Below the pieces are notes generated by a model that saw only the letters and a list, made by a program, of their open reading frames with translations, did not search any database and was not told the DNA's origin. From Thioalkalivibrio sp. ALJ24 (GTDB lineage: Bacteria; Pseudomonadota; Gammaproteobacteria; Ectothiorhodospirales; Ectothiorhodospiraceae), in NCBI RefSeq assembly GCF_000377785.1, contig NZ_KB898725.1:81291-116290 (forward strand): 35,000 nucleotides of DNA, read 5' to 3'. Both the position numbers and the translations under genes were made by a program. This document shows, one piece after another, positions 1 through 8,483 of this stretch (its first letter is position 1; each line of letters opens with the position of its first letter).

Positions 1-450
<450 letters not shown>

Positions 451-453
451 GAA

Positions 454-876
454 TCAGGTCTCCGGCACGGTCAGCAGATCGATGCGTTCCACCCCGGCCT
501 CGCGCAGCTGTTCCAGCACGCCCACCACCTCCACGGCCTCGGCCCGGCCGTCGGCCTTCACGCGCACGCGGGCGGCATCGCCGTGGCGCTCCAGATGCTC
601 GCGTACCAGCCCCGTCATGCCTTCGAGATCGGTCTCGTCCTGATTGACCGCCAGCTGCCCCTCGCTGCCCACGATCACCATGAACTCGTCCGCGCCGGGC
701 TGCCCGTCCACCGCGGACTCCAGCGGCTCGATCTCGAACGGATCGATGGCGCTCAGCTGCCCCGCCACCATGAAGAAGATCAGCAGCAGGAACACGATGT
801 TGATCAGCGGCAGGATGCTCTCGTCATCGTTGCGCGGCCGGTGCGCGACGTGGAAATGCCGGCGGTGCCCGATCAT
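454..876 (-). CDS. exbD: ExbD-family biopolymer transport protein, second copy (Asn in place of membrane Asp)
   Basis: This 140-residue protein has the ExbD/TolR layout: a short basic cytoplasmic tail, one transmembrane helix at about residues 21-41, and a periplasmic domain. Its start codon overlaps the stop of the upstream exbD by 4 nt, so translation is probably coupled. ExbD with ExbB forms the proton-driven motor that energises TonB. In the helix, the position where ExbD and TolR proteins normally carry the proton-binding aspartate is Asn26 (LPLINIVFLLLIFFM; codon AAC). The neighbouring copy has Asp29 in the matching place. The protein may therefore work as a non-protonatable partner in an ExbD heterodimer; this is inference. 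Family assignment is firm, the specific role less so. Confidence 0.88.
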   Translation of the reverse strand: MIGHRRHFHVAHRPRNDDESILPLINIVFLLLIFFMVAGQLSAIDPFEIEPLESAVDGQPGADEFMVIVGSEGQLAVNQDETDLEGMTGLVREHLERHGDAARVRVKADGRAEAVEVVGVLEQLREAGVERIDLLTVPET

Positions 877-1298
877 GGCTCGCCCTCCCGGATCACCGAG
901 AGGTCGCTCACCCCGAGCTCGGACAGGCCCTCCAGGACCTCGACGGTACGCTGCATGCTGACCCCGGGCGTCGGCATCACCAGGACCCGCGTGTCCGGCT
1001 CGTCCGCCAGCCGCGACGCGACCTGGTCGTGCAGCTCCCCGGTCGCGACCGCCAGTCCGCCCAGACGCAGATCATCCGGCCGCACCTCCACCAGCAGCGC
1101 GCCCTCCATCGCGCCGGCGCCGCCGGCCTCGGCCGGGGCCTCCAGCTCCACCGCGCGCCAGTCGAGGAAACTGGAGGCGAGCATGAAGAACACCAGCAGG
1201 ATGAACACCACGTCGATCAGCGGTGTCAGGCTGATCAGGTTGCGCCGGCGCGGACGGCCGGTGTCCAGTGTCGGCTGTTCCGCCGGGGCCCCGGTCAT
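873..1298 (-). CDS. exbD: ExbD biopolymer transport protein, first copy
   Basis: This 141-residue inner-membrane protein has one helix at about residues 22-44 with the motif SLTPLIDVVFILLVFFM. It includes Asp29, the residue that carries protons in the ExbB-ExbD motor. The rest is a periplasmic domain of the ExbD/TolR type. The start overlaps the exbB stop by 4 nt and the stop overlaps the next exbD start by 4 nt, so all three are probably made in a coupled way. With ExbB it converts the proton gradient into movement of TonB. TolR is the other possibility by sequence class, but adjacent tonB and bfd genes and the absence of tolA, tolB or pal favour ExbD. Confidence 0.92.
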   Translation of the reverse strand: MTGAPAEQPTLDTGRPRRRNLISLTPLIDVVFILLVFFMLASSFLDWRAVELEAPAEAGGAGAMEGALLVEVRPDDLRLGGLAVATGELHDQVASRLADEPDTRVLVMPTPGVSMQRTVEVLEGLSELGVSDLSVIREGEP

Positions 1299-1996
1299 CG
1301 GTCAGCCGTCTCCGCCGCCGGCCCGGCCTGACCGTCGACACGTGCGGCCACCGCATACAGTTCACCGGTGAACAGGCGGGTCACCGCGTCATCCATGCGA
1401 TGGGCCACCCGCTCCACGCGGGTCTCCAGCCAGTTCAGCGCGGCCACCACCGGGATCGCCACGGCCAGACCCACGGCGGTGGTCAGCAACGCCTCCCAGA
1501 TCCCGCCGGACAGGACCGCCGGATCCACCTGGCTGCCGGCCTCCTCCAGCGCCTGGAAGGCCCGGATCATGCCCATGACCGTCCCCAGCAGGCCCAGCAG
1601 CGGCGCCAGCGCACCGATCACCTCCAGCGGCCGCAGCCCCTGGCGCAGGGACTGGATGGTCGCATTGCCGTAGCGCACGACCTCCTCGCGCACCACCGCC
1701 TCGGGGGCACCCGAACGCAGACCGCGAATGCCGCGCGCCACTGCGCGGGCGGCCGGATTGGGCGTGGCCTCGGCGTGGCGGATCGCGCCCTCGGGGTCGC
1801 CACCGTGAAACAGCTCCAGGGCCTGCTCCGCCGGGCGCACGTCGGTGACCCGCATGCGCCACAGCTGCCACAGCTTGACCAGCACGAAGGCCAGCGCGAC
1901 CACCGACGCCACGAGCAGGATGGCCACCACCGGGCCGCCCGCGTCCAGAAACCCGGCGATGCGTTCACCCGCCAGGGATTCGATCATTGCGTTCAT
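1295..1996 (-). CDS. exbB: ExbB proton channel of the TonB system (MotA/TolQ/ExbB family)
   Basis: The 233-residue protein shows the three-helix layout of the family: one helix near residues 20-42, and two long helices near 122-148 and 158-190, the latter pair containing APLLGLLGTVMGMI and the TTAVGLAVAIPVV segment that line the channel. It forms the pentameric stator around ExbD. The chosen ATG at 1996 is preceded by AGGA about 6 nt upstream; a second in-frame ATG three codons later is possible. It lies 31 nt downstream of bfd and overlaps exbD by 4 nt. TolQ is the main alternative, disfavoured by the tonB context. Confidence 0.93.
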   Translation of the reverse strand: MNAMIESLAGERIAGFLDAGGPVVAILLVASVVALAFVLVKLWQLWRMRVTDVRPAEQALELFHGGDPEGAIRHAEATPNPAARAVARGIRGLRSGAPEAVVREEVVRYGNATIQSLRQGLRPLEVIGALAPLLGLLGTVMGMIRAFQALEEAGSQVDPAVLSGGIWEALLTTAVGLAVAIPVVAALNWLETRVERVAHRMDDAVTRLFTGELYAVAARVDGQAGPAAETADR

Positions 1997-2027
1997 GTTG
2001 TGTCCTGAAGGCTGGAAAGAAGAACGG

Positions 2028-2288
2028 TCAGGGGGCGGCCCGCACGCCGGTTGTGGCCGTCACCGGGATACCCGCGATGCCCCCCGGTGCCGTCGCGTCG
2101 GGCGATACGGCGCCGGCCCCGCCACCGTATTTCCGCAGGATACCCCGGGCCCGGCGGGCGCACTTGCCGCAGTCACTACATACGCCCAGCTGTTCGCGCA
2201 GATCCCGCATGCGGACTTGCGTTTCACTTTGCGCCACCAGTTCCCGGATCTGGCGCTCACGCACGGCATTGCAGACACACACGATCAT
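2028..2288 (-). CDS. bfd: Bacterioferritin-associated ferredoxin (Bfd)
   Basis: This small protein of 86 residues starts MIVCVCNAV. Cys4, Cys6, Cys37 and Cys40 have the spacing of the four [2Fe-2S] ligands of Bfd (CVC near the start, then CSDC about 30 residues later). Bfd passes electrons to bacterioferritin heme so that stored ferric iron can be reduced and released, and it is typically made under iron starvation. The start at 2288 is preferred over in-frame upstream starts because it gives the family's conserved N-terminus. The tail after about residue 60 is Pro/Ala/Gly-rich and probably disordered. It is the first gene of the exbBD-tonB operon, behind a Fur-box-like site. No bacterioferritin gene is in the window. 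Confidence 0.9.
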   Translation of the reverse strand: MIVCVCNAVRERQIRELVAQSETQVRMRDLREQLGVCSDCGKCARRARGILRKYGGGAGAVSPDATAPGGIAGIPVTATTGVRAAP

Positions 2289-2328
2289 CTTCAGACGGCT
2301 CCGCCCCTTGTGGAACGATGATACCGGG

Positions 2329-2357
2329 ACACTACCGCTAATGAGAATGGTTTTCAA
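2329..2357 (-). promoter_or_regulatory. Candidate sigma-70 promoter for bfd-exbB-exbD-exbD-tonB
   Basis: On the minus strand TTGAAA (2357-2352) is followed after 17 bases by TAGTGT (2334-2329), about 40 bases before the bfd start. The -35 match is good and the -10 is weak. The -35 lies inside the Fur-box-like site, the usual geometry for repression by Fur. Confidence 0.45.
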
Positions 2358-2358
2358 C
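2340..2358 (-). promoter_or_regulatory. Fur-box-like operator
   Basis: The core TGAGAATGGTTTTCA (2342-2356) matches the 7-1-7 Fur inverted repeat TGATAATNATTATCA at 12 of 15 positions, counting the free centre. It sits about 52 bases upstream of bfd, in a locally AT-rich patch of an otherwise GC-rich window. Its placement in front of a bfd/exb/tonB operon makes iron-dependent repression by Fur likely. It also lies about 90 bases upstream of cydD and could affect that gene, though there is less reason to think so. Confidence 0.75.
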
Positions 2359-2447
2359 ATTAATTCCTGACATGGATTCCACCCCATGAGGGACCCGGCT
2401 CATTGATCAGTGATTACTTATGGACTAGCTTCAGGACATCATCCTCG

Positions 2448-4157
2448 ATGCCCCCGGCCAGGACCCCGATGCCCGCCGACACCCCCGATTCCGGCCTTCC
2501 TCGCCCCGGTGCCTGGCTGCAGGCACGCTTGCGTCCCCACCGAAAATGGCTGCTGGGCGCCACCGCCGCCGGTCTGGGCGCCACCCTCGCCACCGTGGCA
2601 CTGGCCGGCCTGATCGCCTGGGCGGTCCACATGGCGTTGTTCGCACCGGAACGCCTGCCACTGGGCATGGTGCTGGCGGGCGCGGCGGTGGCGGCGGTGC
2701 TGCGCTATGCCCTGCAGGCCCTGCGCGATCGCGCCGGCCATCGTCTGGCGGATGCGGTCAAGCGTGAACTGCGCGAGGAGCTGCTGGAGGCCGCCCGGCG
2801 CGACGGCCCCGTGCATCTGGCCCACCGCGCTCCGTCAGGGGCCTGGGTCGATCACTACCTGCGGCGGGTGGAAGACCTGACGGGCCATTATGCGCGCTAC
2901 CTGCCCGGCACCCGCATGGTGATCCTGACCCCGCTGGTGCTGCTGCTGACGGTCGCCTGGCTGGACTGGCTCGCCGCCGGCCTGCTGCTGCTCTCCGCGC
3001 CGCTGATCCCTGCTTTCATGGCCCTGGTCGGCATGGGCGCCGAACAGATTCACCGCCGCCAGCAGGACGAGGAGAACCGCCTGGCCGGGCACTTCCTCGA
3101 CCGCCTGCGCAGCCTCGACTTCCTGCGCCGCGCGCGCGCCACGCAGGCGGCCCGCGAAGCGGTAGTGGCCGCCAGCGACGAACACCGCCGCCTGACCATG
3201 CGCGTGCTGCGGGTCGCGTTCCTGTCGTCGGCGATCATGGAATTCTTCAGCGCGGTCGCCATCGGCCTGCTGGCCATCTATATCGGTTTCGGCCTGTTCG
3301 GGGCGATCGACTACGGTCCGGCCGGCAGCCTGACCCTGTTCACCGGGCTGTTCATCCTGGTGCTGGCGCCCGAATACTTCCTGCCCCTGCGCCAGTTCGC
3401 GCAGAGCTATCACGACCGGGCCGCCGCGCTGGCCGCGGCCGAGTCCTTGGCGCCCCTGTTGCAGCCGGCCGGTGGCCCCGCCACCGCCCCGCCCGGGGCG
3501 CCGGACAGCCCGCGCACGGCGGTACACCTGGCCGGAGTGCAGGTGCAGTATCCGGATACCGCCCAACCGGCCCTGCACGACATCGACCTGCAGATCGGCC
3601 GCGGGGAACACCTGGCGGTAACCGGCCCCAGCGGCTCCGGCAAGTCCACCCTGCTGGCGCTGCTGGCCGGCTTCCTGCGCCCGGCCGGCGGCGAGATCCG
3701 CGTGGCCGACGACCTGCAGCGGTTCGTGTGGATCGGCCAGGACGCCCACCTGTTCCACGGCAGCCTGCGGGACAACCTGCAATTGGCCAGCGCCGAACCG
3801 GTAAGCGAAGCTGCGATGAATGACGCTCTCGCCCGCGCCGGCCTGCCGGTGGATGACCCGCAGCTGCCGGACGGGCTGGATACCGCCATCAGCGAAGGCA
3901 ACACCGGGATCTCCGGGGGGCAGGCCCAGCGCATCGCGATGGCCCGCGGGATCCTCGCCGGGCATCCGCTGTGGCTGCTGGACGAACCCACCAGCGCGCT
4001 CGACGAGGCGACCGAGGCCGCCCTGCTGGACACCCTGTTCGCCCTGGCCGCCAAACACGACATCACCCTGGTCATCGCGGCCCACCGCGAGGCCGTCCGG
4101 GAACGTGCCAGCCGGGTGGTCCGGCTGGCCGAAGGCCGCGTGGAGAGCCTGGCATGA
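2448..4157 (+). CDS. cydD: CydD, subunit of the CydDC thiol (cysteine/glutathione) ABC exporter
   Basis: This is a fused membrane and ATPase ABC exporter half of about 569 residues. A six-helix transmembrane region fills roughly residues 30-330. The ATPase domain has Walker A GPSGSGKST (393-401), the signature ISGGQAQR, and Walker B LWLLDEPTSALDE. CydDC exports reduced thiols to the periplasm, where they are needed for assembly of cytochrome bd oxidase and c-type cytochromes. The ATG at 2448 is chosen; a TTG at 2403 would add 15 residues, and another ATG lies at 2469. It overlaps cydC in an ATGA arrangement. No cydAB genes lie beside it, so in this organism it may chiefly serve c-type cytochrome maturation or a bd oxidase encoded elsewhere. 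Confidence 0.88.
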   Translation: MPPARTPMPADTPDSGLPRPGAWLQARLRPHRKWLLGATAAGLGATLATVALAGLIAWAVHMALFAPERLPLGMVLAGAAVAAVLRYALQALRDRAGHRLADAVKRELREELLEAARRDGPVHLAHRAPSGAWVDHYLRRVEDLTGHYARYLPGTRMVILTPLVLLLTVAWLDWLAAGLLLLSAPLIPAFMALVGMGAEQIHRRQQDEENRLAGHFLDRLRSLDFLRRARATQAAREAVVAASDEHRRLTMRVLRVAFLSSAIMEFFSAVAIGLLAIYIGFGLFGAIDYGPAGSLTLFTGLFILVLAPEYFLPLRQFAQSYHDRAAALAAAESLAPLLQPAGGPATAPPGAPDSPRTAVHLAGVQVQYPDTAQPALHDIDLQIGRGEHLAVTGPSGSGKSTLLALLAGFLRPAGGEIRVADDLQRFVWIGQDAHLFHGSLRDNLQLASAEPVSEAAMNDALARAGLPVDDPQLPDGLDTAISEGNTGISGGQAQRIAMARGILAGHPLWLLDEPTSALDEATEAALLDTLFALAAKHDITLVIAAHREAVRERASRVVRLAEGRVESLA

Positions 4158-5794
4158 CGGACCGCGAATACCTGCAACGCCTGTTCCGCGCCCGCCTCGG
4201 CTGGAGCCTGCTGGCCTGGCTGCTGCTGGCGGTTACCTGGATCAGCGGCATCGTGCTGCTCGCCCTGTCGGGCTGGTTCATCACCGCCACGGCGCTGGCC
4301 GGGGCCGGTGTGCTGGCCACCCTCGACATCTACTCGCCCTCCGGCGGGATTCGCGCGGCGGCAGTACTGCGCACGGTCGCCCGCTACTTCGAGCGCGTCA
4401 CCGGACACGAAGCGGTCCTGCGCATCCTCGCCGACCTGCGCGCGACCACCTTCCGCCAACTGGCGCGCTGGCCGGCGCGAAGCCTGGCAACTCTGCGCAG
4501 CGGCGACCTGCAGGCCCGCCTGACCAGCGACATCGATACCCTGGACGCCATCCCGCTGCGGGTGGTGGGGCCGATGGCCGGGGCCCTGCTGGCACTGGTC
4601 AGCGCCGTGGCGATCGCGCTGTGGCTGGCCCCACCGCTCGCCGCGGCCATTCTGCTGGTTGCCGCCGCGATCACCCTGATCACCGCCGGGCTCGCGGCGG
4701 CGGCCGGTCAGCGCCATGGCCGCCGGCTGGTGCAGGAAGAATCCGATGAGCGCGTGGCCCTGCTGGACTATTTCGGCGGACTGCCGGAACTGACTGCGTT
4801 TGGCCGCCTGGAGGAACGCCGCGCGGCCCTGGCCCGGCGAACCCGCGAGGGTGCGGCTCGCCGCCTGACCCAGGAACGCGCGGGGGTGCTGGGCGAACAG
4901 GGCGTGCAGCTGGTGGTGATGCTGACCACCCTCGCCATGCTGGGCTACGCGCTGCATGCCTACGCCGAGGGGCTGATCTCCGGGCCGGTCGCCGTGCTGC
5001 TCACCCTGATGACCCTGGGCCTTAACGAGGCGCTGGGCAGCCTGCCCGGCGCCTGGTGGCGCCTGGGCGAGAGCCTGGAAGCGGCGCGGCGCCTGCGCGA
5101 GACCGAGGCCGGAGCCGAGGGTCCGGAGCCCGTCGGGGCAGAACCGGTCGAGCTGCCCTCCGGCCCGCTGGAAGCGCGCGGCCTGAGCGTCGGCTTCCGC
5201 GCCGACCGTCCGCTGGCCGGCCCGCTGGACATCCGGCCGGAGCCCGGTTATCCGCTGGTGATCCACGGCATCAGCGGGCGCGGCAAGACCGCCCTGCTGG
5301 AGACCCTGGCCGGCGAGCTGGCACCCACCGGCGGCGAGCTGCGGTGGGGCGAGCAGGATCTGACCACGCTGGATCCCGACACCCGTCACCGGGTGATCGG
5401 CTACCTGCCCCAGCGCGTGCGCCTGCTGGACGACAGCCTGGCCGCCAACCTGCGCCTGGGCCGCCCCGATCTGCCCGCCGACCGCCTGTGGGCCGTGCTG
5501 GATCAGGTGCGCATCGCGCCGCTGCTGCAGCGCATGGGCTACAGCCTGGAGTATCCGCTGGGCGAGGATGCCGGCAACCTCTCCGGCGGGCAGGCACGCC
5601 GGGTGGCGCTGGCCTGGCTGCTGCTGCAGGACCGCCCGGTCGCCCTGCTGGACGAACCCTTCGCGGGACTGGACGAAGCCACCGAGGCGGCGATCCTGGA
5701 GCGCATCGGGCCCTGGCTGGAGGCGCGGCAGACGGTCATCGTGACCCACGCTCCCCGGCGCATGCCGGCGCACTGGCCACGGCTGGCACTTTAG
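4154..5794 (+). CDS. cydC: CydC, partner subunit of the CydDC thiol ABC exporter
   Basis: This 546-residue protein begins with a membrane region containing the family-typical ALSGWFITATAL near residues 37-48. The ATPase domain follows: Walker A GISGRGKT (372-379), signature LSGGQARR, Walker B VALLDEPFAGLDE and the H-loop region IVTHAPRRM. It forms a heterodimer with CydD. The start ATG at 4154 overlaps the cydD stop codon, which points to coupled translation. The ATPase domain is shorter than that of CydD, ending soon after the H-loop. Together the pair exports cysteine and glutathione to poise periplasmic redox chemistry. The identity as a pair is firm; which subunit name belongs to which gene follows the usual gene order. 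Confidence 0.88.
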   Translation: MTDREYLQRLFRARLGWSLLAWLLLAVTWISGIVLLALSGWFITATALAGAGVLATLDIYSPSGGIRAAAVLRTVARYFERVTGHEAVLRILADLRATTFRQLARWPARSLATLRSGDLQARLTSDIDTLDAIPLRVVGPMAGALLALVSAVAIALWLAPPLAAAILLVAAAITLITAGLAAAAGQRHGRRLVQEESDERVALLDYFGGLPELTAFGRLEERRAALARRTREGAARRLTQERAGVLGEQGVQLVVMLTTLAMLGYALHAYAEGLISGPVAVLLTLMTLGLNEALGSLPGAWWRLGESLEAARRLRETEAGAEGPEPVGAEPVELPSGPLEARGLSVGFRADRPLAGPLDIRPEPGYPLVIHGISGRGKTALLETLAGELAPTGGELRWGEQDLTTLDPDTRHRVIGYLPQRVRLLDDSLAANLRLGRPDLPADRLWAVLDQVRIAPLLQRMGYSLEYPLGEDAGNLSGGQARRVALAWLLLQDRPVALLDEPFAGLDEATEAAILERIGPWLEARQTVIVTHAPRRMPAHWPRLAL

Positions 5795-5859
5795 GTCTTC
5801 AGGAAAACGGGAGAGGGAAGAAAGTCCCGGCGGCCACGGGGATGCGACCGCCGGGGGGC

Positions 5860-5884
5860 CCGGACCGGGCGGGGGCCGGTCCGG
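5860..5884. terminator. Inverted repeat between convergent cydC and slyD
   Basis: CCGGACCGG (5860-5868) is followed by its exact complement CCGGTCCGG (5876-5884) with a 7-base loop. It lies in the 99-base gap between two genes pointing at each other, where a shared terminator is expected. There is no T run on either side, so an intrinsic terminator is not proven. Confidence 0.4.
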
Positions 5885-5893
5885 CAGGCAGGA

Positions 5894-6376
5894 TCAGTGC
5901 TCGTGACCGCCCGGCCCGTGGGCGTGACCGTGTTCCAGCTCTTCCGCGGAGGCCTCGCGCACGTCCACGACTTCGACATCGAAGTTGAGGGTCTGGCCGG
6001 CCAGCGGATGGTTGCCATCCACCGTGGCGGTGTCGCCCTCGACCTTGGTGACCGTCACGGTCAGCGGACCGTTTTCGGTCTGGGCCTGGAACTGCATGCC
6101 CGGCTCGATCGAATCGACCCCCTGGAAGGCCTCCATCGGGACTTCCTGGACCATGGCGTCGATCTTCTCGCCGTAGCCCTCTTCCGGCGGCACGGTGGCC
6201 TGCACCTTGTCGCCCGCGGCCTTGCCTTCCAGCTGGCGCTCGAGGCCCGGCACGATCTGGCCGTTGCCGTGCATATAGGCCAGCGGCTCGCGGCCTTCGG
6301 AGCTGTCGATGGTCTCACCGGCGTCGTTGGTGAGCTTGTAGTGGATGGACACCACGGAGTTCTGCGCGACTTGCAT
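5894..6376 (-). CDS. slyD: SlyD-type FKBP peptidyl-prolyl cis-trans isomerase
   Basis: This 160-residue protein begins MQVAQNSVVSIHYKL, the usual SlyD opening, with the FKBP active-site region around residues 25-50 (REPLAYMHGNGQIVPGLE). An insert-in-flap chaperone domain follows at about 65-125, including the FKBP/SlyD motif GNHPLAGQTLNFDV. The C-terminus is histidine-rich (HGHAHGPGGHEH), as in SlyD proteins that bind nickel and aid [NiFe]-hydrogenase and urease maturation. The tail here is shorter than in E. coli and lacks its cysteines. The enzyme catalyses proline isomerisation in the cytoplasm and acts as a folding helper. No hydrogenase genes are nearby. Confidence 0.9.
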   Translation of the reverse strand: MQVAQNSVVSIHYKLTNDAGETIDSSEGREPLAYMHGNGQIVPGLERQLEGKAAGDKVQATVPPEEGYGEKIDAMVQEVPMEAFQGVDSIEPGMQFQAQTENGPLTVTVTKVEGDTATVDGNHPLAGQTLNFDVEVVDVREASAEELEHGHAHGPGGHEH

Positions 6377-6473
6377 TGGGCTTTGCTCTCTTGAGATATG
6401 GCCCGACAGGGTAACGTGACCGCCCCCTTCGCGTCACAGCCCCCGGTCACGGTGCCGGAATCCGGTCCCGCAA

Positions 6474-6500
6474 ACAAAAACGCCGGGCAGGAGCCCGGCG
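6474..6500 (-). terminator. Rho-independent terminator after htpG
   Basis: On the minus strand CGCCGGGC, a 4-base loop and GCCCGGCG form a perfect 8-bp stem (6481-6500). It is followed by five T residues, then GTTTG, about 37 bases after the htpG stop. This is a standard intrinsic terminator. Confidence 0.88.
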
Positions 6501-6536
6501 CAGGCGTTGCGTACAGGTTCCGCGACGGGCGACCGA

Positions 6537-8450
6537 TCAGGCCGCCTGCAGCAGGAACCGGTTCAGGCGCTGCACGAACCCGGACGGATCCTCCAGCTGT
6601 CCGCCCTCGGCCAGCAGGGACTGTTCGAACAGCAGCGAGGCGAGGTCGTTGAAGTCGTCGCCTTCCGCCGTCTTCAGCCGTTCCACCAGCGGGTGCTGCG
6701 CATTGACCTCCAGCACCGGCTTCGAGGAAAAGGTCTCCTGTCCGGCCTGCTTCAGCAGCTCCTGCAGATAGAGCGCCATCTCGTGCTCGCCGAGGACGAT
6801 GCAGGCCGGCGAGTCCACCAGCCGCTTCGACGGGCGCACGGAGTCGACCCGGTCACCCAGCGCGCTCTGGATGCGCTCGGGCAGGTCGCCCAGCTCGTCA
6901 TCCTTCCGGTCCTCGGCATTCTCCGCGTCGTCGGAATCCTGCTCGCCGATGATGCTGTCCAGGTCGAGATCGCCCTTGGCAACGTTCTTGATCGGGGTAC
7001 CGTCGAACTCGCGCAGGTTGGACAGCAGCCATTCGTCCACCCGGTCGGACAGCAGCAGCACCTCGATGCCGTGCTTGCGGAACACCTCCAGGTGCGGGCT
7101 GTTGCGCGCGGCGGCGGCGTTGTCGGCGCTGATCACGTAGATCGCGTCCTGCCCCTCCTTCATGCGGGCCTTGTAATCGGCGAAGGAGACGTTCTGCGTG
7201 TCATCGTCGTTGTGCGTGCTGGCAAAGCGCAGCAGGCCCGCGATCTGCTGCTGGTTGGCGAAGTCCTCGCCGGGGCCCTCCTTGAGCACGCGGCCGAAGT
7301 TGTCCCAGATCCCGGCGTACTTCTCCGGCTCGTTCTTCGCGATGTTCTCCAGCAGGCCGAGGATCTTCTTCACCGAGCCGGAGCGGATGGAATCCACCAG
7401 GCGGTTGTCCTGCAGGATCTCGCGCGAGACGTTCAGCGGCAGGTCGGACGAATCCACCACCCCGCGCACGAAGCGCAGGTAGTTCGGGAGGAGCTTCTCC
7501 GCGTCGTCCATGATGAACACGCGCTTCACGTACAGCTTCACCCCGTGGCGTGCGTCGCGGTCCCACAGATCGAAGGGGGCGCGCCCCGGGATGTAGAACA
7601 GCGTGGTGTACTCCTGGCGGCCTTCCACGTGGTTGTGGGTCCAGGCCACCGGGTCCTCGAAATCGTGCGCGATGTGCTTGTAGAACTCGCGGTATTCCTC
7701 GTCGGAGATCTCGCTCTTCGGCCGCGTCCACAGCGCACTGGCACGGTTGACGGTCTCCCACTCGTCCGTGGGATTGCCTTCGTCGTCCTGCTTGCGCATG
7801 CGGATCGGGAAGGCCACGTGGTCCGAGTAGCGCCCGATCACGTGGCGCAGGCGCATCGGCTCGAGGAACTCGTCGGCGTCTTCCTTGAGCGTCAGGGTAA
7901 TCTCGGTACCCGGTTCCGCGCGCTCGCATTCGGCCAGGGTGTATTCGCCATCGCCCTTCGACTCCCAGCGCGTGCCGGCCTCGACCCCGGTACCCGCGCG
8001 CCGGGTCTCCACGCGCACGTGGTCGGCCACGATGAACGAGGAATAGAACCCGACCCCGAACTGCCCGATCAGCTGGGCATCCTTCTGCTGATCGCCGGTC
8101 AGCTTCTCGAGGAAGGCCCGGGTACCCGAATGGGCGATGGTCCCGATCTGCTGGATTACCTCGTCGCGCGACATGCCGATGCCGTTGTCGCGCACGGTCA
8201 CGGTGCGGGCGTCCTTGTCCACATCCACGTCGATGTGCAGCTCGGCCGGCTGCGGGATCGCGTCGGGGTTCGCGGTCGCCTCGAAGCGCAGCTTGTCGCA
8301 GGCATCCGCGCCGTTGGAGATCAGCTCGCGCAGGAAGATCTCGCGGTTGGAGTACAGCGAGTGGATCATCAGCTGCAGCAGCTGGCTGACCTCGGTCTCG
8401 AACTGGCGGGTTTCCGCGCCGGCGGCTTGCTCGGTCCGGGTTTCGGTCAT
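6537..8450 (-). CDS. htpG: Molecular chaperone HtpG (bacterial Hsp90)
   Basis: At 637 residues the length matches bacterial Hsp90. The N-terminal GHKL ATPase domain shows the conserved region around [20 protein letters not shown], then VRDNGIGM and [17 protein letters not shown], which build the nucleotide pocket and lid. The middle domain contains [16 protein letters not shown], characteristic of the family. HtpG is a cytoplasmic ATP-dependent dimeric chaperone induced by heat and other stress. The start is supported by ACGGAG upstream. The gene begins 33 nt after the rlmJ stop, so the two may share a transcript; no clear heat-shock promoter was recognised in that short gap. A good terminator follows. 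Confidence 0.97.
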   Translation of the reverse strand: MTETRTEQAAGAETRQFETEVSQLLQLMIHSLYSNREIFLRELISNGADACDKLRFEATANPDAIPQPAELHIDVDVDKDARTVTVRDNGIGMSRDEVIQQIGTIAHSGTRAFLEKLTGDQQKDAQLIGQFGVGFYSSFIVADHVRVETRRAGTGVEAGTRWESKGDGEYTLAECERAEPGTEITLTLKEDADEFLEPMRLRHVIGRYSDHVAFPIRMRKQDDEGNPTDEWETVNRASALWTRPKSEISDEEYREFYKHIAHDFEDPVAWTHNHVEGRQEYTTLFYIPGRAPFDLWDRDARHGVKLYVKRVFIMDDAEKLLPNYLRFVRGVVDSSDLPLNVSREILQDNRLVDSIRSGSVKKILGLLENIAKNEPEKYAGIWDNFGRVLKEGPGEDFANQQQIAGLLRFASTHNDDDTQNVSFADYKARMKEGQDAIYVISADNAAAARNSPHLEVFRKHGIEVLLLSDRVDEWLLSNLREFDGTPIKNVAKGDLDLDSIIGEQDSDDAENAEDRKDDELGDLPERIQSALGDRVDSVRPSKRLVDSPACIVLGEHEMALYLQELLKQAGQETFSSKPVLEVNAQHPLVERLKTAEGDDFNDLASLLFEQSLLAEGGQLEDPSGFVQRLNRFLLQAA

Positions 8451-8483
8451 GGGGTTACGACTCCGTGATGGGTTCGGATGGGT

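Noticed and set aside
2403-2447. TTG start for cydD adding 15 residues
   Set aside because: There is no good ribosome site, and the added residues do not resemble the family N-terminus; the ATG at 2448 is preferred, though not proven.
3410-5773. 787-residue minus-strand open frame opposite cydD and cydC
   Set aside because: It is antisense to two well-supported genes. Its composition is the Gln/Arg/Gly-rich pattern made by reading GC-rich genes backwards, and it has no domain.
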